Positions 1 through 8,400 of a stretch of DNA of 30,266 nucleotides are shown in pieces (the stretch's first letter is position 1; the number at the start of each line of letters is the position of its first letter). The notes below the pieces were generated by a model. That model worked only from the letters and a program-made list of their open reading frames with translations, was not told the DNA's origin and did no database searches. The translations under genes and the position numbers were made by a program. This DNA is from CAZTCJ01 sp964612085 (GTDB lineage Bacteria > Pseudomonadota > Alphaproteobacteria > JAJFIK01), in the NCBI GenBank assembly GCA_964612085.1, contig CAZTCJ010000044.1, forward strand, positions 1-30,266, written 5' to 3'.

Positions 1-31
1 CACGGCAACGCTCCTTACGCGAACCGGATAC

Positions 32-1336
32 TTAGAATGCCCGCAGGATGGCATCCCGCACGGCGATCGCCGCCGGTTCCAGGATCGCGGGGCCGGTGCT
101 GCGCGGCCGGTCGCCGATCGTGTGAAAATAAGGGTGCGAGCCGGCCATGGCGAAATAGCGCCCGTAGCCGGCCTTGCGGATCGTTTCGGCCTCGCCAAAA
201 ACCGCATCGAACGCGGGCACGGGCACGAAACGCTCGCCCCAGAACGCCAGGCTAACCGGCAGGATGATGTTCGGGCTGTAGATCAGATAGCGGGTTTCGG
301 TGTTGGCGGTTTCCGTGCGGACCAGCTTGCCCGTCTCGTCGCGCGCCCAGTCATAGGCGGCGATGGACGAGCCCAGATGCACCCAAAGGCGCACCGCCGC
401 CGCGTCGGGAGCCCGGGTTTCCATGAAGCGGTCCATGCCGGTAAAACCGGTTTCATGGCCGCCGGTGGCGACGAACAGCAGATTGGCCTCAAACGCCTCC
501 GGCGCCCAGCGCGCCAAAGCGCGAAACAGGGCGATGCCGGGGCCGCGTTCGGCGGCGCAATCGAACCAGCCCGTGCGCGGTGTGGAGATCACCAGGGTCT
601 CGGGCGCCCCGCGATCGAGCGAAGCGATCACGTTCGGGGTTGAACCGGCGCGATACCGGCCCCGGATGAAAAGAGAGGCCTGCTGACGGTCCTCCAAAGC
701 CCTTTCCAAAAGAGCCTTGTGCGCCGACCCGAGAATCAGGACGGGCGTCCGGCGGGGCGCGGGCTCGGCACTGGTGTTGAAGGCGTAAGCATCGCCCGAG
801 GGCGTTTCCGTCAGTAGAATGATGGCCGTGGCGCCCGTCTCCTCCACAGCGGCGATGGCCTGCCGGGTCGGGGGCACAAGGCCGCCCTGGAGTTGGCGCG
901 GCACGGGAATGACGACGATCCCGCCCGGATACTCCGTACGGCCTGGTTCATAAAGTGCCAGGCCGCCTTGCCATATCTGCTGCGCATCCGCCTCGGGCGG
1001 CCACCAGAGCGGAAAGCCCGGCAGCGTTTCACCGGCCACCGTGAGACCCGCAGCCTCCAGATCGAAGCTATCGACCGGCACGGGCTGGCGTTCGACCCGG
1101 TACCCCAGGCGGCCGAGATCTTCCGCCAGCCAATCGGCGCTGGCCTGATCGCCCGGCCCTCCAGCCCGGTGCGGCCCCAGACCGGCATAGGTCTCGATCG
1201 ACTCATAAAGTGCGCGCCCGTCGAAGGGCGAGGATGCGGGCACGTCCCGCGCGGGCGTGTAGCTTCGCGCGGCCAGCACCGCGACAAGCAGCACGATCAC
1301 GATCCCGATAAGCCATAAGGCAATACGGCCAAGCAT
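32..1336 (-). CDS. Membrane-anchored M28-like peptidase-fold protein with altered metal site
   Basis: This 434-residue protein starts with a hydrophobic helix (residues about 3-22) and is probably anchored in the inner membrane facing the periplasm. The ATG at 1336 is chosen over an upstream start because AAAGGA lies just before it. The layout resembles M28 aminopeptidases. An N-terminal segment has GxGPHRAGGPGDQASADWLAEDL, split here as GLGPHRAGG and QASADWLAEDL. A PA-like insertion follows, and then a C-terminal core with GGHETGFTGMDRF in the place of the usual EE.G..GS motif and PYFHTIGDRP near the end, where M28 enzymes carry their last His ligand. The first His-x-Asp metal motif is not seen: the expected place reads STPRTGWFDC. 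I infer an M28 fold with a changed or lost two-metal centre, so catalysis is uncertain. It is divergent from the esterase at 1433, with about 96 bp between them. Confidence 0.7.
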   Translation of the reverse strand: MLGRIALWLIGIVIVLLVAVLAARSYTPARDVPASSPFDGRALYESIETYAGLGPHRAGGPGDQASADWLAEDLGRLGYRVERQPVPVDSFDLEAAGLTVAGETLPGFPLWWPPEADAQQIWQGGLALYEPGRTEYPGGIVVIPVPRQLQGGLVPPTRQAIAAVEETGATAIILLTETPSGDAYAFNTSAEPAPRRTPVLILGSAHKALLERALEDRQQASLFIRGRYRAGSTPNVIASLDRGAPETLVISTPRTGWFDCAAERGPGIALFRALARWAPEAFEANLLFVATGGHETGFTGMDRFMETRAPDAAAVRLWVHLGSSIAAYDWARDETGKLVRTETANTETRYLIYSPNIILPVSLAFWGERFVPVPAFDAVFGEAETIRKAGYGRYFAMAGSHPYFHTIGDRPRSTGPAILEPAAIAVRDAILRAF

Positions 1337-1432
1337 GTCCTTTATCCCGTTGCCGCCCGCCCCGCCAGAGTGACAAGGATCAGGTCCCCTGATATTGTCA
1401 GACAAAATAGGGGTAAGTCCAGGAGAGGGTCG

Positions 1433-2464
1433 ATGGGGATTTTTCAACCAGCCAAGACACAACACAAGACACTAAACATGCGGTGCCGCGCAGGCCTGCG
1501 CCAGAGCGCAGCGGCTCTGCTTCTGACGATGCTGGCCGCCCTGCCGGTCAAGGCTCTGGACCTGGCGGAAGAAAACCACGACGGGCGGCGCTATCTCATC
1601 GCCATGCCGGAGTCGCCGTCCGGGCTGGTCTTCCTGTTCCACGGCAGCCGGGGCAGCGCCGATTTTGCCCTGCGCGACACCGTACAAGACATCCTGGATC
1701 CGCTTTTTGCGGCCGGGTTCGGCATCGTCGCCAGCGAGAGCGCCGACCGGACCAATGTGCGCCGCTGGCTGAACCAACCCGCGGATACCGACGGGAACGT
1801 CGATCTGGCCTTCATGCTCGGTCTGCACACGCATTTGATCGGCAGCACTCCAATTACGGAAGAAACACCGGTCTTTACCATGGGCATGTCGAACGGCGGC
1901 GGCTTCGCGACCCTGTTCGGCATCGTCGCCAAGGCGGAAGGCCGGCCCGTCGCCGCCATCGCCAACTATATGGGGCCTTTGCCCGCCTCGGGACGCGCGC
2001 TGGTGCGCCAGGGCGTGCAAGTGCCGCCCCTGTTCATGGTCCTGGCCGAAAATGACGGGCTTGTGAACAACGACAATATTCTCAAGGGCGTCGCGTTCTT
2101 GAAAGCACAAGGCGCACGGGTCGATGTCTATACGGCCACGCCCGTCCCCGTGACGGCCGAAGCCATCGTTCCGTTGACGGATTTTCCGCTCGCACGGGCG
2201 CAGGCCTTCGTTGCGTTCCTGACCGAACGCGGCTTGATCGATGCCGGCGGCAACCGACTTTACAACAAGGGGCAGGCGCTGACCCGGGAGATGCTTCAGG
2301 ATCTGCGCCCGATGATGGACGAAAGCGGCTTCGGCCGGCAGGCCTTCAACGCCGTTCTCATTCTCTGGGCAGGACACCGCATGAGAAGCGACTACGCGGA
2401 TGAACAGATCCGGTTCTTCATCGAAGCGCGCGATGAAGCTACTCGGCCAAGCCCAGCGCCTTGA
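1433..2464 (+). CDS. Exported alpha/beta hydrolase, PHB-depolymerase/LpqC-like esterase
   Basis: The protein has 343 residues and a signal-peptide-like segment at about 20-41 (ALLLTMLAALPVKA), so it probably acts in the periplasm or outside the cell. The start at 1433 is supported by AGGAGAGGG a few bases upstream; an inner ATG at 1478 has no ribosome-binding site. The nucleophile elbow is GMSNGGG with Ser at about 153. AENDGL supplies a likely Asp (about 208) and AGHRMRS a likely catalytic His (about 315), in the order Ser-Asp-His expected of the fold. The family includes poly(3-hydroxybutyrate) depolymerases and feruloyl/acetylxylan esterases, and the substrate here cannot be read. Its 3' end overlaps the tolC-like gene on the other strand by 26 bp. 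Confidence 0.75.
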   Translation: MGIFQPAKTQHKTLNMRCRAGLRQSAAALLLTMLAALPVKALDLAEENHDGRRYLIAMPESPSGLVFLFHGSRGSADFALRDTVQDILDPLFAAGFGIVASESADRTNVRRWLNQPADTDGNVDLAFMLGLHTHLIGSTPITEETPVFTMGMSNGGGFATLFGIVAKAEGRPVAAIANYMGPLPASGRALVRQGVQVPPLFMVLAENDGLVNNDNILKGVAFLKAQGARVDVYTATPVPVTAEAIVPLTDFPLARAQAFVAFLTERGLIDAGGNRLYNKGQALTREMLQDLRPMMDESGFGRQAFNAVLILWAGHRMRSDYADEQIRFFIEARDEATRPSPAP

Positions 2465-3881
2465 GATTGACGATGGCGGCATCGTAGTCGGCGCGTGAGA
2501 TGAAAAAGCGCAGCTTCGCGCCGATCCGACGGATCTGCGCATTGGCCGCCCGTTCCTCCCGCGTGTTCACCAGGAAGAAATCGCTGATGCCGTTCTCGAA
2601 GCGGGTTTGTTCCAGCCGGCGCATGCGTTCGGCCTGTTCCTGTTCCTGAAAGGCAAGATCCACCAGATCCCGCGTGGCGTTGAGGTCGAGGCGCAGGGTG
2701 CGGATTTCCACGGCGATCTGTTCTTCCAAGTCTTGCCGCTCGTATTCCAGCGCCTTCATTTCCGCCTGGGCGGTCGCCATTCGTCCGCGCGCATCGCGCC
2801 GCTGCAACGGAATCTTGAAGACCACGCCCAGAATATTGTCGGTCTCCTCCCGGCTTGGGCCGCCTTCGGCGATGGCGCCGAAATCCCGGGCGATTTCGTA
2901 CCGGAAATCGAGCTGGGGCTTGAGATCGTTCCGGGCCAGCCTGAACCGGTTCTCCGCCAAAGCGAGATTGGCGTCCACCAGGGCCAGTTCGGGACGCACC
3001 GCATAGGCCCGGTCCATGGCCTCGGCCATACGCTGGGCGTCCACCACCAAGTCAGCGGGCACGGGCGGAAATTCCTCCGGCAAATGCTCCGGATCGGGAA
3101 CACGGGGGTTGCCTGCCTCATCGCGGTAGTAAAGGGACAGCCCCTGACCCATGGCGGCCAACTGGCGGCGCGCCTCCACCACCAGCGCCTGACGGCGCAG
3201 CACGTTTTCGCGGTTCTCCACAATTAGGACTTCCGCGCCGCGCCCCGCCCGCACCTGGCGCTGGAGCGCGCGTTCCCGCTCTTCCGCGAGCAGCAGCAGA
3301 TTTTCATAGATGTCCAATTGCAGACCGGCGGCGAGCCAGCGGTAATAGGCAGCGATCGCCTTGTGCTGAACGCTGATCTGTCTCAGAAGAACTTCCGTGC
3401 GCGCTGCATCGAGTTCCCGCGCCGCGTCGATAACGCCCGCTCTCTGCCGGTCGAACGCCCGGTCGCGCAGGAGCGACAGCACGAAGCCTGCTTTGATCTC
3501 GCCGCCGGTATTGGTGAAATACTGGTCTTCGTAGATCGGAAAGCGTTTGTCGGAGATCCGGTAGCCGCCGAACAGCGTCAGACCGTACTGGCGCACATCC
3601 TGTGTGACGGTGGTGTCGAGATAGCGCCCGTCCCAAAAGCCCGAAAACCGTCCGCGGCCCTCCGATTCGATGCGGGTATCGAACGCCCCGCGCGCCGTCA
3701 GCACCCCGCCCTCGGCCGCCTCCCGCCGGGACAGGATTTCCAGGATACGTGGCGAATGGTCGGCGGAGGATTGGAGCACCTGGTCAAGACCGAGGGACTC
3801 CGCGCGCGCAGCACCCAGAGGCAGCAAAAGGCCCGCAGCCCAGACCGACCAGAGGATCACGGCAGTCTTAAGGTGACGCAT
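2439..3881 (-). CDS. TolC-family outer membrane efflux/secretion channel
   Basis: This 480-residue protein has a clear signal peptide (residues 1-27, ending GAARA) followed by the long helical repeats of TolC-like proteins, with many Ala/Glu/Arg-rich stretches such as LALVDANLALAENRFRLAR and a second similar block near residue 370. The family forms trimeric outer-membrane channels with a periplasmic alpha-barrel. The length is normal. The start codon lies inside the last codons of the upstream HlyD-like gene (14-bp overlap), with AGGGGCAG upstream, so the two are translationally coupled. With the HlyD-like and ABC genes it makes a complete tripartite envelope-spanning set. No substrate gene is adjacent. 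Confidence 0.88.
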   Translation of the reverse strand: MRHLKTAVILWSVWAAGLLLPLGAARAESLGLDQVLQSSADHSPRILEILSRREAAEGGVLTARGAFDTRIESEGRGRFSGFWDGRYLDTTVTQDVRQYGLTLFGGYRISDKRFPIYEDQYFTNTGGEIKAGFVLSLLRDRAFDRQRAGVIDAARELDAARTEVLLRQISVQHKAIAAYYRWLAAGLQLDIYENLLLLAEERERALQRQVRAGRGAEVLIVENRENVLRRQALVVEARRQLAAMGQGLSLYYRDEAGNPRVPDPEHLPEEFPPVPADLVVDAQRMAEAMDRAYAVRPELALVDANLALAENRFRLARNDLKPQLDFRYEIARDFGAIAEGGPSREETDNILGVVFKIPLQRRDARGRMATAQAEMKALEYERQDLEEQIAVEIRTLRLDLNATRDLVDLAFQEQEQAERMRRLEQTRFENGISDFFLVNTREERAANAQIRRIGAKLRFFISRADYDAAIVNLKALGLAE

Positions 3882-4932
3882 TACTCTGCCCCTGACCGCC
3901 CGGCTGCGTGAAATTGGGCGGGAAATTGTTCAGTTGGCGCCATAGCTCGAACCCAACGCTGACCGTATCCAGCAAGACCCATCCTCTTGCCTGGGATCCG
4001 AAGCGGATAAAGCGCTCGTCCGGCCACAGTTCCGGGTCGTCCGGATCAGGACTAACCAGAATGCGGAACTGCCCGTTCGGCGTCGCCGCCGGATCGACAA
4101 AGGAAACCACACCGCCGAACGTGCCGATGGCGCGCGACGGCCAGCCGGAAAACTGAACGGCGGGCCAGCCTTCGAACTGAAGGCGCACCTTGCGGCCTTC
4201 CACCACAAGGGAGATGTCCCGCCCGTCGATGAAAAGCTCCACGGCCCGTTCTACATTGTCCGGCAGGAATGTGGCCACCTGCTGACCTTCCCGGACGAAA
4301 GTCGCCGCGTCGCCCGCGCTCACCGAGATGATCGTGCCGTCGCGCGGCGCGCGCACCACCTGCCGCGACTGCCGCGAGATGCTGACATCGGCGCGGTTCA
4401 ACTGGGCTTCCGCCTCGGCTTCGCGGGCCCTGCGTTCCTCAAGCCGGATGCGGGCATTTTCCAGTTCCAGGCGCGACTCCAAACCCTGGTCGAACAGTTG
4501 TTGCCGGCGCTCCAGATCCAGTTGCGCGGTCCGGGTCGCGGCCCGGGCCGCCATCAGGCTCTGTTCCAGGGCGGCGCGCTCGGCCGTCAGGCGTTCCACG
4601 AGCTGCGGGTCGTTGTCCACGATCCGCAGGATGGGATCGCCCGCCTTCACTTTCGACCCGTCCTGTACAAACCATTGCTGAATACGGCCGGAAACGAGGG
4701 CATTGATGTCCTGCGCCCGATCCCTGGGATCAAGCGCGGTCACCTGCCCCCGGCCCGAGGTCGTCTGCACCCAGGGCACGAAATAGAGAAAGCAGCCCGT
4801 TCCGATGGCGGTCACAATCAGCATGGTGGCGATCAGATCGGATGCGGTGGGGATGCGGATCGTATCGATGACCGTGAAGCGCTGGGCATCGTTCTTAAAC
4901 GCATCGGATGACAGGCCTTTCGCTTTGCTCAC
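3868..4932 (-). CDS. HlyD-family periplasmic adaptor protein
   Basis: The 354-residue protein has one N-terminal membrane helix (about residues 37-57, MLIVTAIGTGCFLYF). A half-lipoyl segment follows (VSGRIQQWFVQDGSKVKAGDPIL), then a Glu/Arg/Leu-rich coiled-coil hairpin and the second lipoyl half with VVRAPRDGTIISVSAGD. This is the standard order for membrane-fusion proteins, which link an inner-membrane exporter to TolC. I place the start at the GTG at 4932, which overlaps the stop of the ABC gene as GTGA and has CAGGA upstream. A longer TTG start at 4950 is possible. It sits between the exporter and tolC-like genes and is coupled to both. Confidence 0.88.
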   Translation of the reverse strand: MSKAKGLSSDAFKNDAQRFTVIDTIRIPTASDLIATMLIVTAIGTGCFLYFVPWVQTTSGRGQVTALDPRDRAQDINALVSGRIQQWFVQDGSKVKAGDPILRIVDNDPQLVERLTAERAALEQSLMAARAATRTAQLDLERRQQLFDQGLESRLELENARIRLEERRAREAEAEAQLNRADVSISRQSRQVVRAPRDGTIISVSAGDAATFVREGQQVATFLPDNVERAVELFIDGRDISLVVEGRKVRLQFEGWPAVQFSGWPSRAIGTFGGVVSFVDPAATPNGQFRILVSPDPDDPELWPDERFIRFGSQARGWVLLDTVSVGFELWRQLNNFPPNFTQPGGQGQSNASP

Positions 4933-6707
4933 GATTCCTGCCCTCCCCAATCGAGGCGCTCGAGGGTCTGATGCCCGCCGCGCAGAATCATGGAATGGGT
5001 CGCCCAGGGACGGGGCTCGTCATCGGTGAAGCGGATCAAGGTCGTATCCATGTCCTGGGACAGATTATCCAGAACCGGATTGAGATAGCGCCGCTCGACC
5101 AGGTCGAAGATTTCGGTCAGGACGACCACGCGGGGCCGCCTCAGCAAAGCCCCAGCGAGCTTGAGACGCAAGGTCTCGGACGGCGACAGGGGCCAGCCCG
5201 TAGGCACGATCTCGGTCTTGGTCCCCTTGGACAAGCGGTGCACGGTGGCATCCAGGCCCGCATCCTTGAGGGCCTGAACCTTGGCCGCGCTGGAGGCGTC
5301 GGGATTGGCGAGGCTCAGATATTCGTCGATGGTGGTCTCAACGATGTCGGTGCGGTCGAAGACCATCACATTCGCCCGCAGCCTGCTGGGCTCGATGTCC
5401 CGCAGATCCATGCCGCCCAGCCGCACCCAGCCATTGAGCGGACGCTCATAGGCCTGGAGCAAGGCCAGAAACGCCCGTTGGGCCGTGACCTGACTGACGG
5501 GCACGATGACGCTGCTGGCCGCCGGAATATCGAAATTCAGTTCGATGCGCTCGCCGTCCCGGCGCTCCGTGATCACTTGATCGAATTCGATCCGGCAGGG
5601 GATTTTCGGTGCGTCCTTGCTGCCCACTTCTTCTTCCAACGGAATCCGGAAGAAGGCGGACAGTTTATCGACGGCCGCGCACACCTCGTAGAACTGATCG
5701 AGATAAAAGCCCGACTGGGAAATGCCGAGCAGGATGGCCGACAGGATCAGCTCCGCCGCCACCAGCTGGCCCAGGGTCAACTGCCCCTGGATCACGAGCC
5801 AGCCGCCGATGCCGAGGAGAAGGGCGCTGCCCACGGCATACAGAATGAGGAAACTGACCTGCTGGGAGAACGAGTAGCGGAACAGACGGCGGTTCGACAC
5901 GATGTAATAGGCCGTCTTCTGATTGGTCTTGTCCATCGCGTCCCTGAGACGGATGCCGTTCCGGTAATAGTCGTTGTTCTCCGCCAGGCCTTCCAGAACC
6001 TGGGCGGTATCGTATTTCGCGTAAGACTCTTCGATCGCGGTTCTGATCGCGCCCGGTCCCCAGATCAGCCAGATCAGGAAGATCGAGAGCACGATGAAGA
6101 CCGTGAAAATGAGCAGATACGGGTGGTAAAGCGAGACCACCACGAAGCCGATCACCGACTGAAGCAACAGACTGAACGCCCCTGTGAGAAGCGAAGGGAC
6201 GTTGGTCTGCAAAATCATGATGTCGAAGAAGCGGTTGAACAGGCTGTCCCGCTTGCCTTCCAGAAAATACGGCACCTGGGCATGGACGGCCCGCAAAGCG
6301 ATTTCAGCCGTCAGCCGGGAATAGATCCGCCGCCCGAACAGTTCCATCACATGGATGCGCAAGGCCACGAGCAGGCCCGACAGCAAGAGAAGCGCGAACA
6401 AAACCGTAGCCAAAACAACTACAGGCTGCCATAGCGCCGTATTCGCGACGGTGTCGATCAGCATCTGGACGGAAATCGGCAAGGCCAGGGTCAGCAAGCT
6501 GATGCCGATCCCGTAAATGATCGTCATCCAGTAATAAGAGCTTTCCGGTCCAAGCACCGTGTAGAACCACCGGAACAGGGACACATACTGCACCCTGTGG
6601 TGATCCACATCGAAGGCTGTGCGCCCCTGTAATGTTTCTTGACCTTCTACCATTAACGCCTGCCCCACACTCTTAGCCCGCCCGCTCAACCGGTCCGGTC
6701 CGATCAT
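4929..6707 (-). CDS. ABC exporter (TMD-NBD fusion) with degenerate ATPase domain
   Basis: The protein has about 592 residues: six membrane helices between about 40 and 330, then an ABC-type domain from about 365. The fold is recognisable from NGWVRLGGMDLRDIEPSRLR, which matches the usual G.v.i.G.dl..i....lR stretch. The catalytic motifs are not intact. The Walker A position (about 400-411) reads VPVSQVTAQRA without the glycines and GKS/T. The signature reads LSPSE instead of LSGGQ. Walker B reads VVVLTE (about 526-531), with Thr for Asp. The D-loop reads FDLVE, and the switch His is absent (IRFTDDEP). The frame is open and full length, so this looks like an evolved pseudo-ATPase and not a broken gene. 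The start is uncertain: ATG at 6707 lacks a ribosome-binding site and ATG at 6653 has only a weak GGCAGG. It heads an operon with the HlyD-like and TolC-like genes. Confidence 0.85.
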   Translation of the reverse strand: MIGPDRLSGRAKSVGQALMVEGQETLQGRTAFDVDHHRVQYVSLFRWFYTVLGPESSYYWMTIIYGIGISLLTLALPISVQMLIDTVANTALWQPVVVLATVLFALLLLSGLLVALRIHVMELFGRRIYSRLTAEIALRAVHAQVPYFLEGKRDSLFNRFFDIMILQTNVPSLLTGAFSLLLQSVIGFVVVSLYHPYLLIFTVFIVLSIFLIWLIWGPGAIRTAIEESYAKYDTAQVLEGLAENNDYYRNGIRLRDAMDKTNQKTAYYIVSNRRLFRYSFSQQVSFLILYAVGSALLLGIGGWLVIQGQLTLGQLVAAELILSAILLGISQSGFYLDQFYEVCAAVDKLSAFFRIPLEEEVGSKDAPKIPCRIEFDQVITERRDGERIELNFDIPAASSVIVPVSQVTAQRAFLALLQAYERPLNGWVRLGGMDLRDIEPSRLRANVMVFDRTDIVETTIDEYLSLANPDASSAAKVQALKDAGLDATVHRLSKGTKTEIVPTGWPLSPSETLRLKLAGALLRRPRVVVLTEIFDLVERRYLNPVLDNLSQDMDTTLIRFTDDEPRPWATHSMILRGGHQTLERLDWGGQES

Positions 6708-7075
6708 AGGAGATCCGGTTCACGCATGCGATGCAAACTCGCAAAAACACGTAAAAGCTATAAAAAATAAGTTGCTCTCAAAAAGAAGGGGCACTCGCCC
6801 TTGTAAAAGACGCATGCACGTTCACAGTTCACGGAGCATCACCGTCAGTAACAGTCTACGGCAGTCCCGCCTCAATCGCACGGCCTCAAACCGCCACCTA
6901 TCCGGGGAAGACATCCCCATTATGACTATAACGCCCTGACTGGACAGGGGTTTTCAGTTCGAGACGTCCCGATATCCTAGCCCCTTTGCGGTCGTCCCGC
7001 TTTGGCCCCCGGCCAGTGCTCCAAAATATCTTATCTCTTCAAAGCCCTTTCGCCAGAAATCGACCCGGGTGGGGG
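6708..7075. other. Intergenic region, AT-rich upstream of the ABC operon
   Basis: I see no gene in these 368 bases. The part next to the ABC gene (about 6735-6790) is clearly AT-richer than its surroundings and is the likely promoter region, although no convincing -35/-10 pair stands out. Small inverted repeats occur at 6787-6802 (six-pair stem, four-base loop), 6904-6918 (GGGGA/TCCCC) and 6934-6949 (CCCTG/CAGGG). One of the last two could end the mct transcript, but none is followed by a T-run on the minus strand. Confidence 0.4.
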
Positions 7076-8296
7076 CTATCCGGTTTTGGGGCCAGCGATG
7101 ATGTTGTCGTCGTGCAGATGCCCGATCTGGCCGTCGGAATAGCCGAGTTCATAGAGAATTTCGTCCGTATGCTCTCCAAGCAGCGGCGCCCGGCCGGGCG
7201 CCTCGCGCTGCGCCGTGCTGAACTGCATGGGCGATCCGGGCACCAGATAGCTGCCGATCCCGGGATGATTGACCATGCTGAACATGGGGTTGTCGACCGA
7301 ACAGTCGGGATCCTCCTCGACCACTTGGCGGAAAGACCGGAAGACGCTCCAGGTCACCCCATGTTCGTCCAGGGACTGGGCGAAATCCTCGATGCGCCGG
7401 GCCTTGAACCAGGGGGCGAGGATCGCGGTGATCTCGTCGCGGGCCGCCCAGCGGTCGCCTTCGAGCGCCAGATTGAGCCCGAGCCGGACGCCCAGCGCTT
7501 CAAGCTCCGCCTGCAGATGGGTGGCGGCCTTGATGCCGTCCCATTGGCGGCTGGTCAGGCCGACAATCATCACGCGCCGGCCATCGGCCGTTTCGAAATC
7601 CTGCCCATAGGCCCCATAAAGAGCATTGCCGACCTTCGGACGGTCCACGCCATTGATCATGACCTCGCCCAGAATGCCGAGATTGCCCAGGGTCGAGAGC
7701 GCCACATCCTTGAGCGGCGCCTGGATGAGCTGGCCTTCGCCGGTTAGTCTGCGATGGCGCTCCGCCGCCAGCACGCTGAGGGCCGCCATGTGGCCGGTCG
7801 CGATATCCCAGGCCGGCAGAACATGGGCGACGGGCGCATCGGATCCTGCCGGACCGGTCGCCGTGGGAAAGCCGACCGCCGGATTGACCGTATAGTCAAC
7901 CGCCGGACCGCCATGGCGGTCGCCCATGACGGAGACCATGATCAGATCGTCCCGATGCTTTTTCAGGTTTTCGTAGGACATCCATCCGCGTACCCGCAGA
8001 TTGGTCACATAGATCCCCCGGTCCTCTCCGGGATCGCAGATCAGGCGGGTAACGATTTCCTGGCCGCGCGGTGTCGCCATATCGACCGCCAGGGAGCGCT
8101 TGCCCTTATTGAGCCCCGCCCAGAACAGGCTCTGATTGTCGCGTGTGACCGGCCAGCGGTGATGATCGAGCCCGCCCCGGATCCGGTCGAAGCGGATCAC
8201 ATCCGCCCCCAGTTGCGCCAGGGTCATGCCGGCCAGCGGCGCCGCGACGAAGGCCGAGCCTTCCACGACGCGCAGCCCATTGAGGATCTGGACCAC
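7076..8296 (-). CDS. mct: Mesaconyl-C1-CoA C4-CoA transferase (class III CoA transferase)
   Basis: Mct moves CoA within mesaconyl-CoA from the C1 to the C4 carboxylate, a step of the second turn of the 3-HP bi-cycle. The 406-residue length and the sequence follow the Chloroflexus enzyme as I recall it: GLRVVEGSAFVAAPL at the N-terminus, TLAQLGADVIRFD, the LFWAGLNKGKRS block, AWDIATGHMAAL with the Asp expected in the active site of CaiB/BaiF enzymes, and GIGSYLVPGSP near the C-terminus. The start is GTG at 8296, with GGAGGGAG five bases upstream. It lies 104 bp downstream of meh on the same strand. Another class III transfer (for example on succinyl- or itaconyl-CoA) is possible in principle, but the neighbours pcs, mcr and meh make Mct the best reading. 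Confidence 0.92.
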   Translation of the reverse strand: MVQILNGLRVVEGSAFVAAPLAGMTLAQLGADVIRFDRIRGGLDHHRWPVTRDNQSLFWAGLNKGKRSLAVDMATPRGQEIVTRLICDPGEDRGIYVTNLRVRGWMSYENLKKHRDDLIMVSVMGDRHGGPAVDYTVNPAVGFPTATGPAGSDAPVAHVLPAWDIATGHMAALSVLAAERHRRLTGEGQLIQAPLKDVALSTLGNLGILGEVMINGVDRPKVGNALYGAYGQDFETADGRRVMIVGLTSRQWDGIKAATHLQAELEALGVRLGLNLALEGDRWAARDEITAILAPWFKARRIEDFAQSLDEHGVTWSVFRSFRQVVEEDPDCSVDNPMFSMVNHPGIGSYLVPGSPMQFSTAQREAPGRAPLLGEHTDEILYELGYSDGQIGHLHDDNIIAGPKTG

Positions 8297-8347
8297 CGCT
8301 CCCTCCCTTGTCAGTGCCCGGCCTTAACGGCGTGCGGGCTTTTTCCT

Positions 8348-8371
8348 GTCTCGCGTTCCCCGTCTCGCGTT
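8348..8371. repeat. 10-bp direct repeat between meh and mct
   Basis: GTCTCGCGTT occurs twice, at 8348-8357 and 8362-8371, separated by four C-rich bases, in the 104-bp spacer between meh and mct. It may be a chance duplication or a weak tandem binding site. No function can be assigned. Confidence 0.4.
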
Positions 8372-8400
8372 TTCTATCTCGGGCGCAGCCTGCCCGGCCG

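Noticed and set aside
4908..6434. Plus-strand frame of about 500 codons opposite the ABC exporter
   Set aside because: Rich in Gln/Arg/His/Asp, overlaps a membrane protein gene with obvious helices; treated as shadow.
8315..8345. GCCCG/CGGGC hairpin followed by TTTTT between meh and mct
   Set aside because: The T-run is on the plus strand, and no plus-strand gene ends there, so it is not a terminator for the meh-mct operon.
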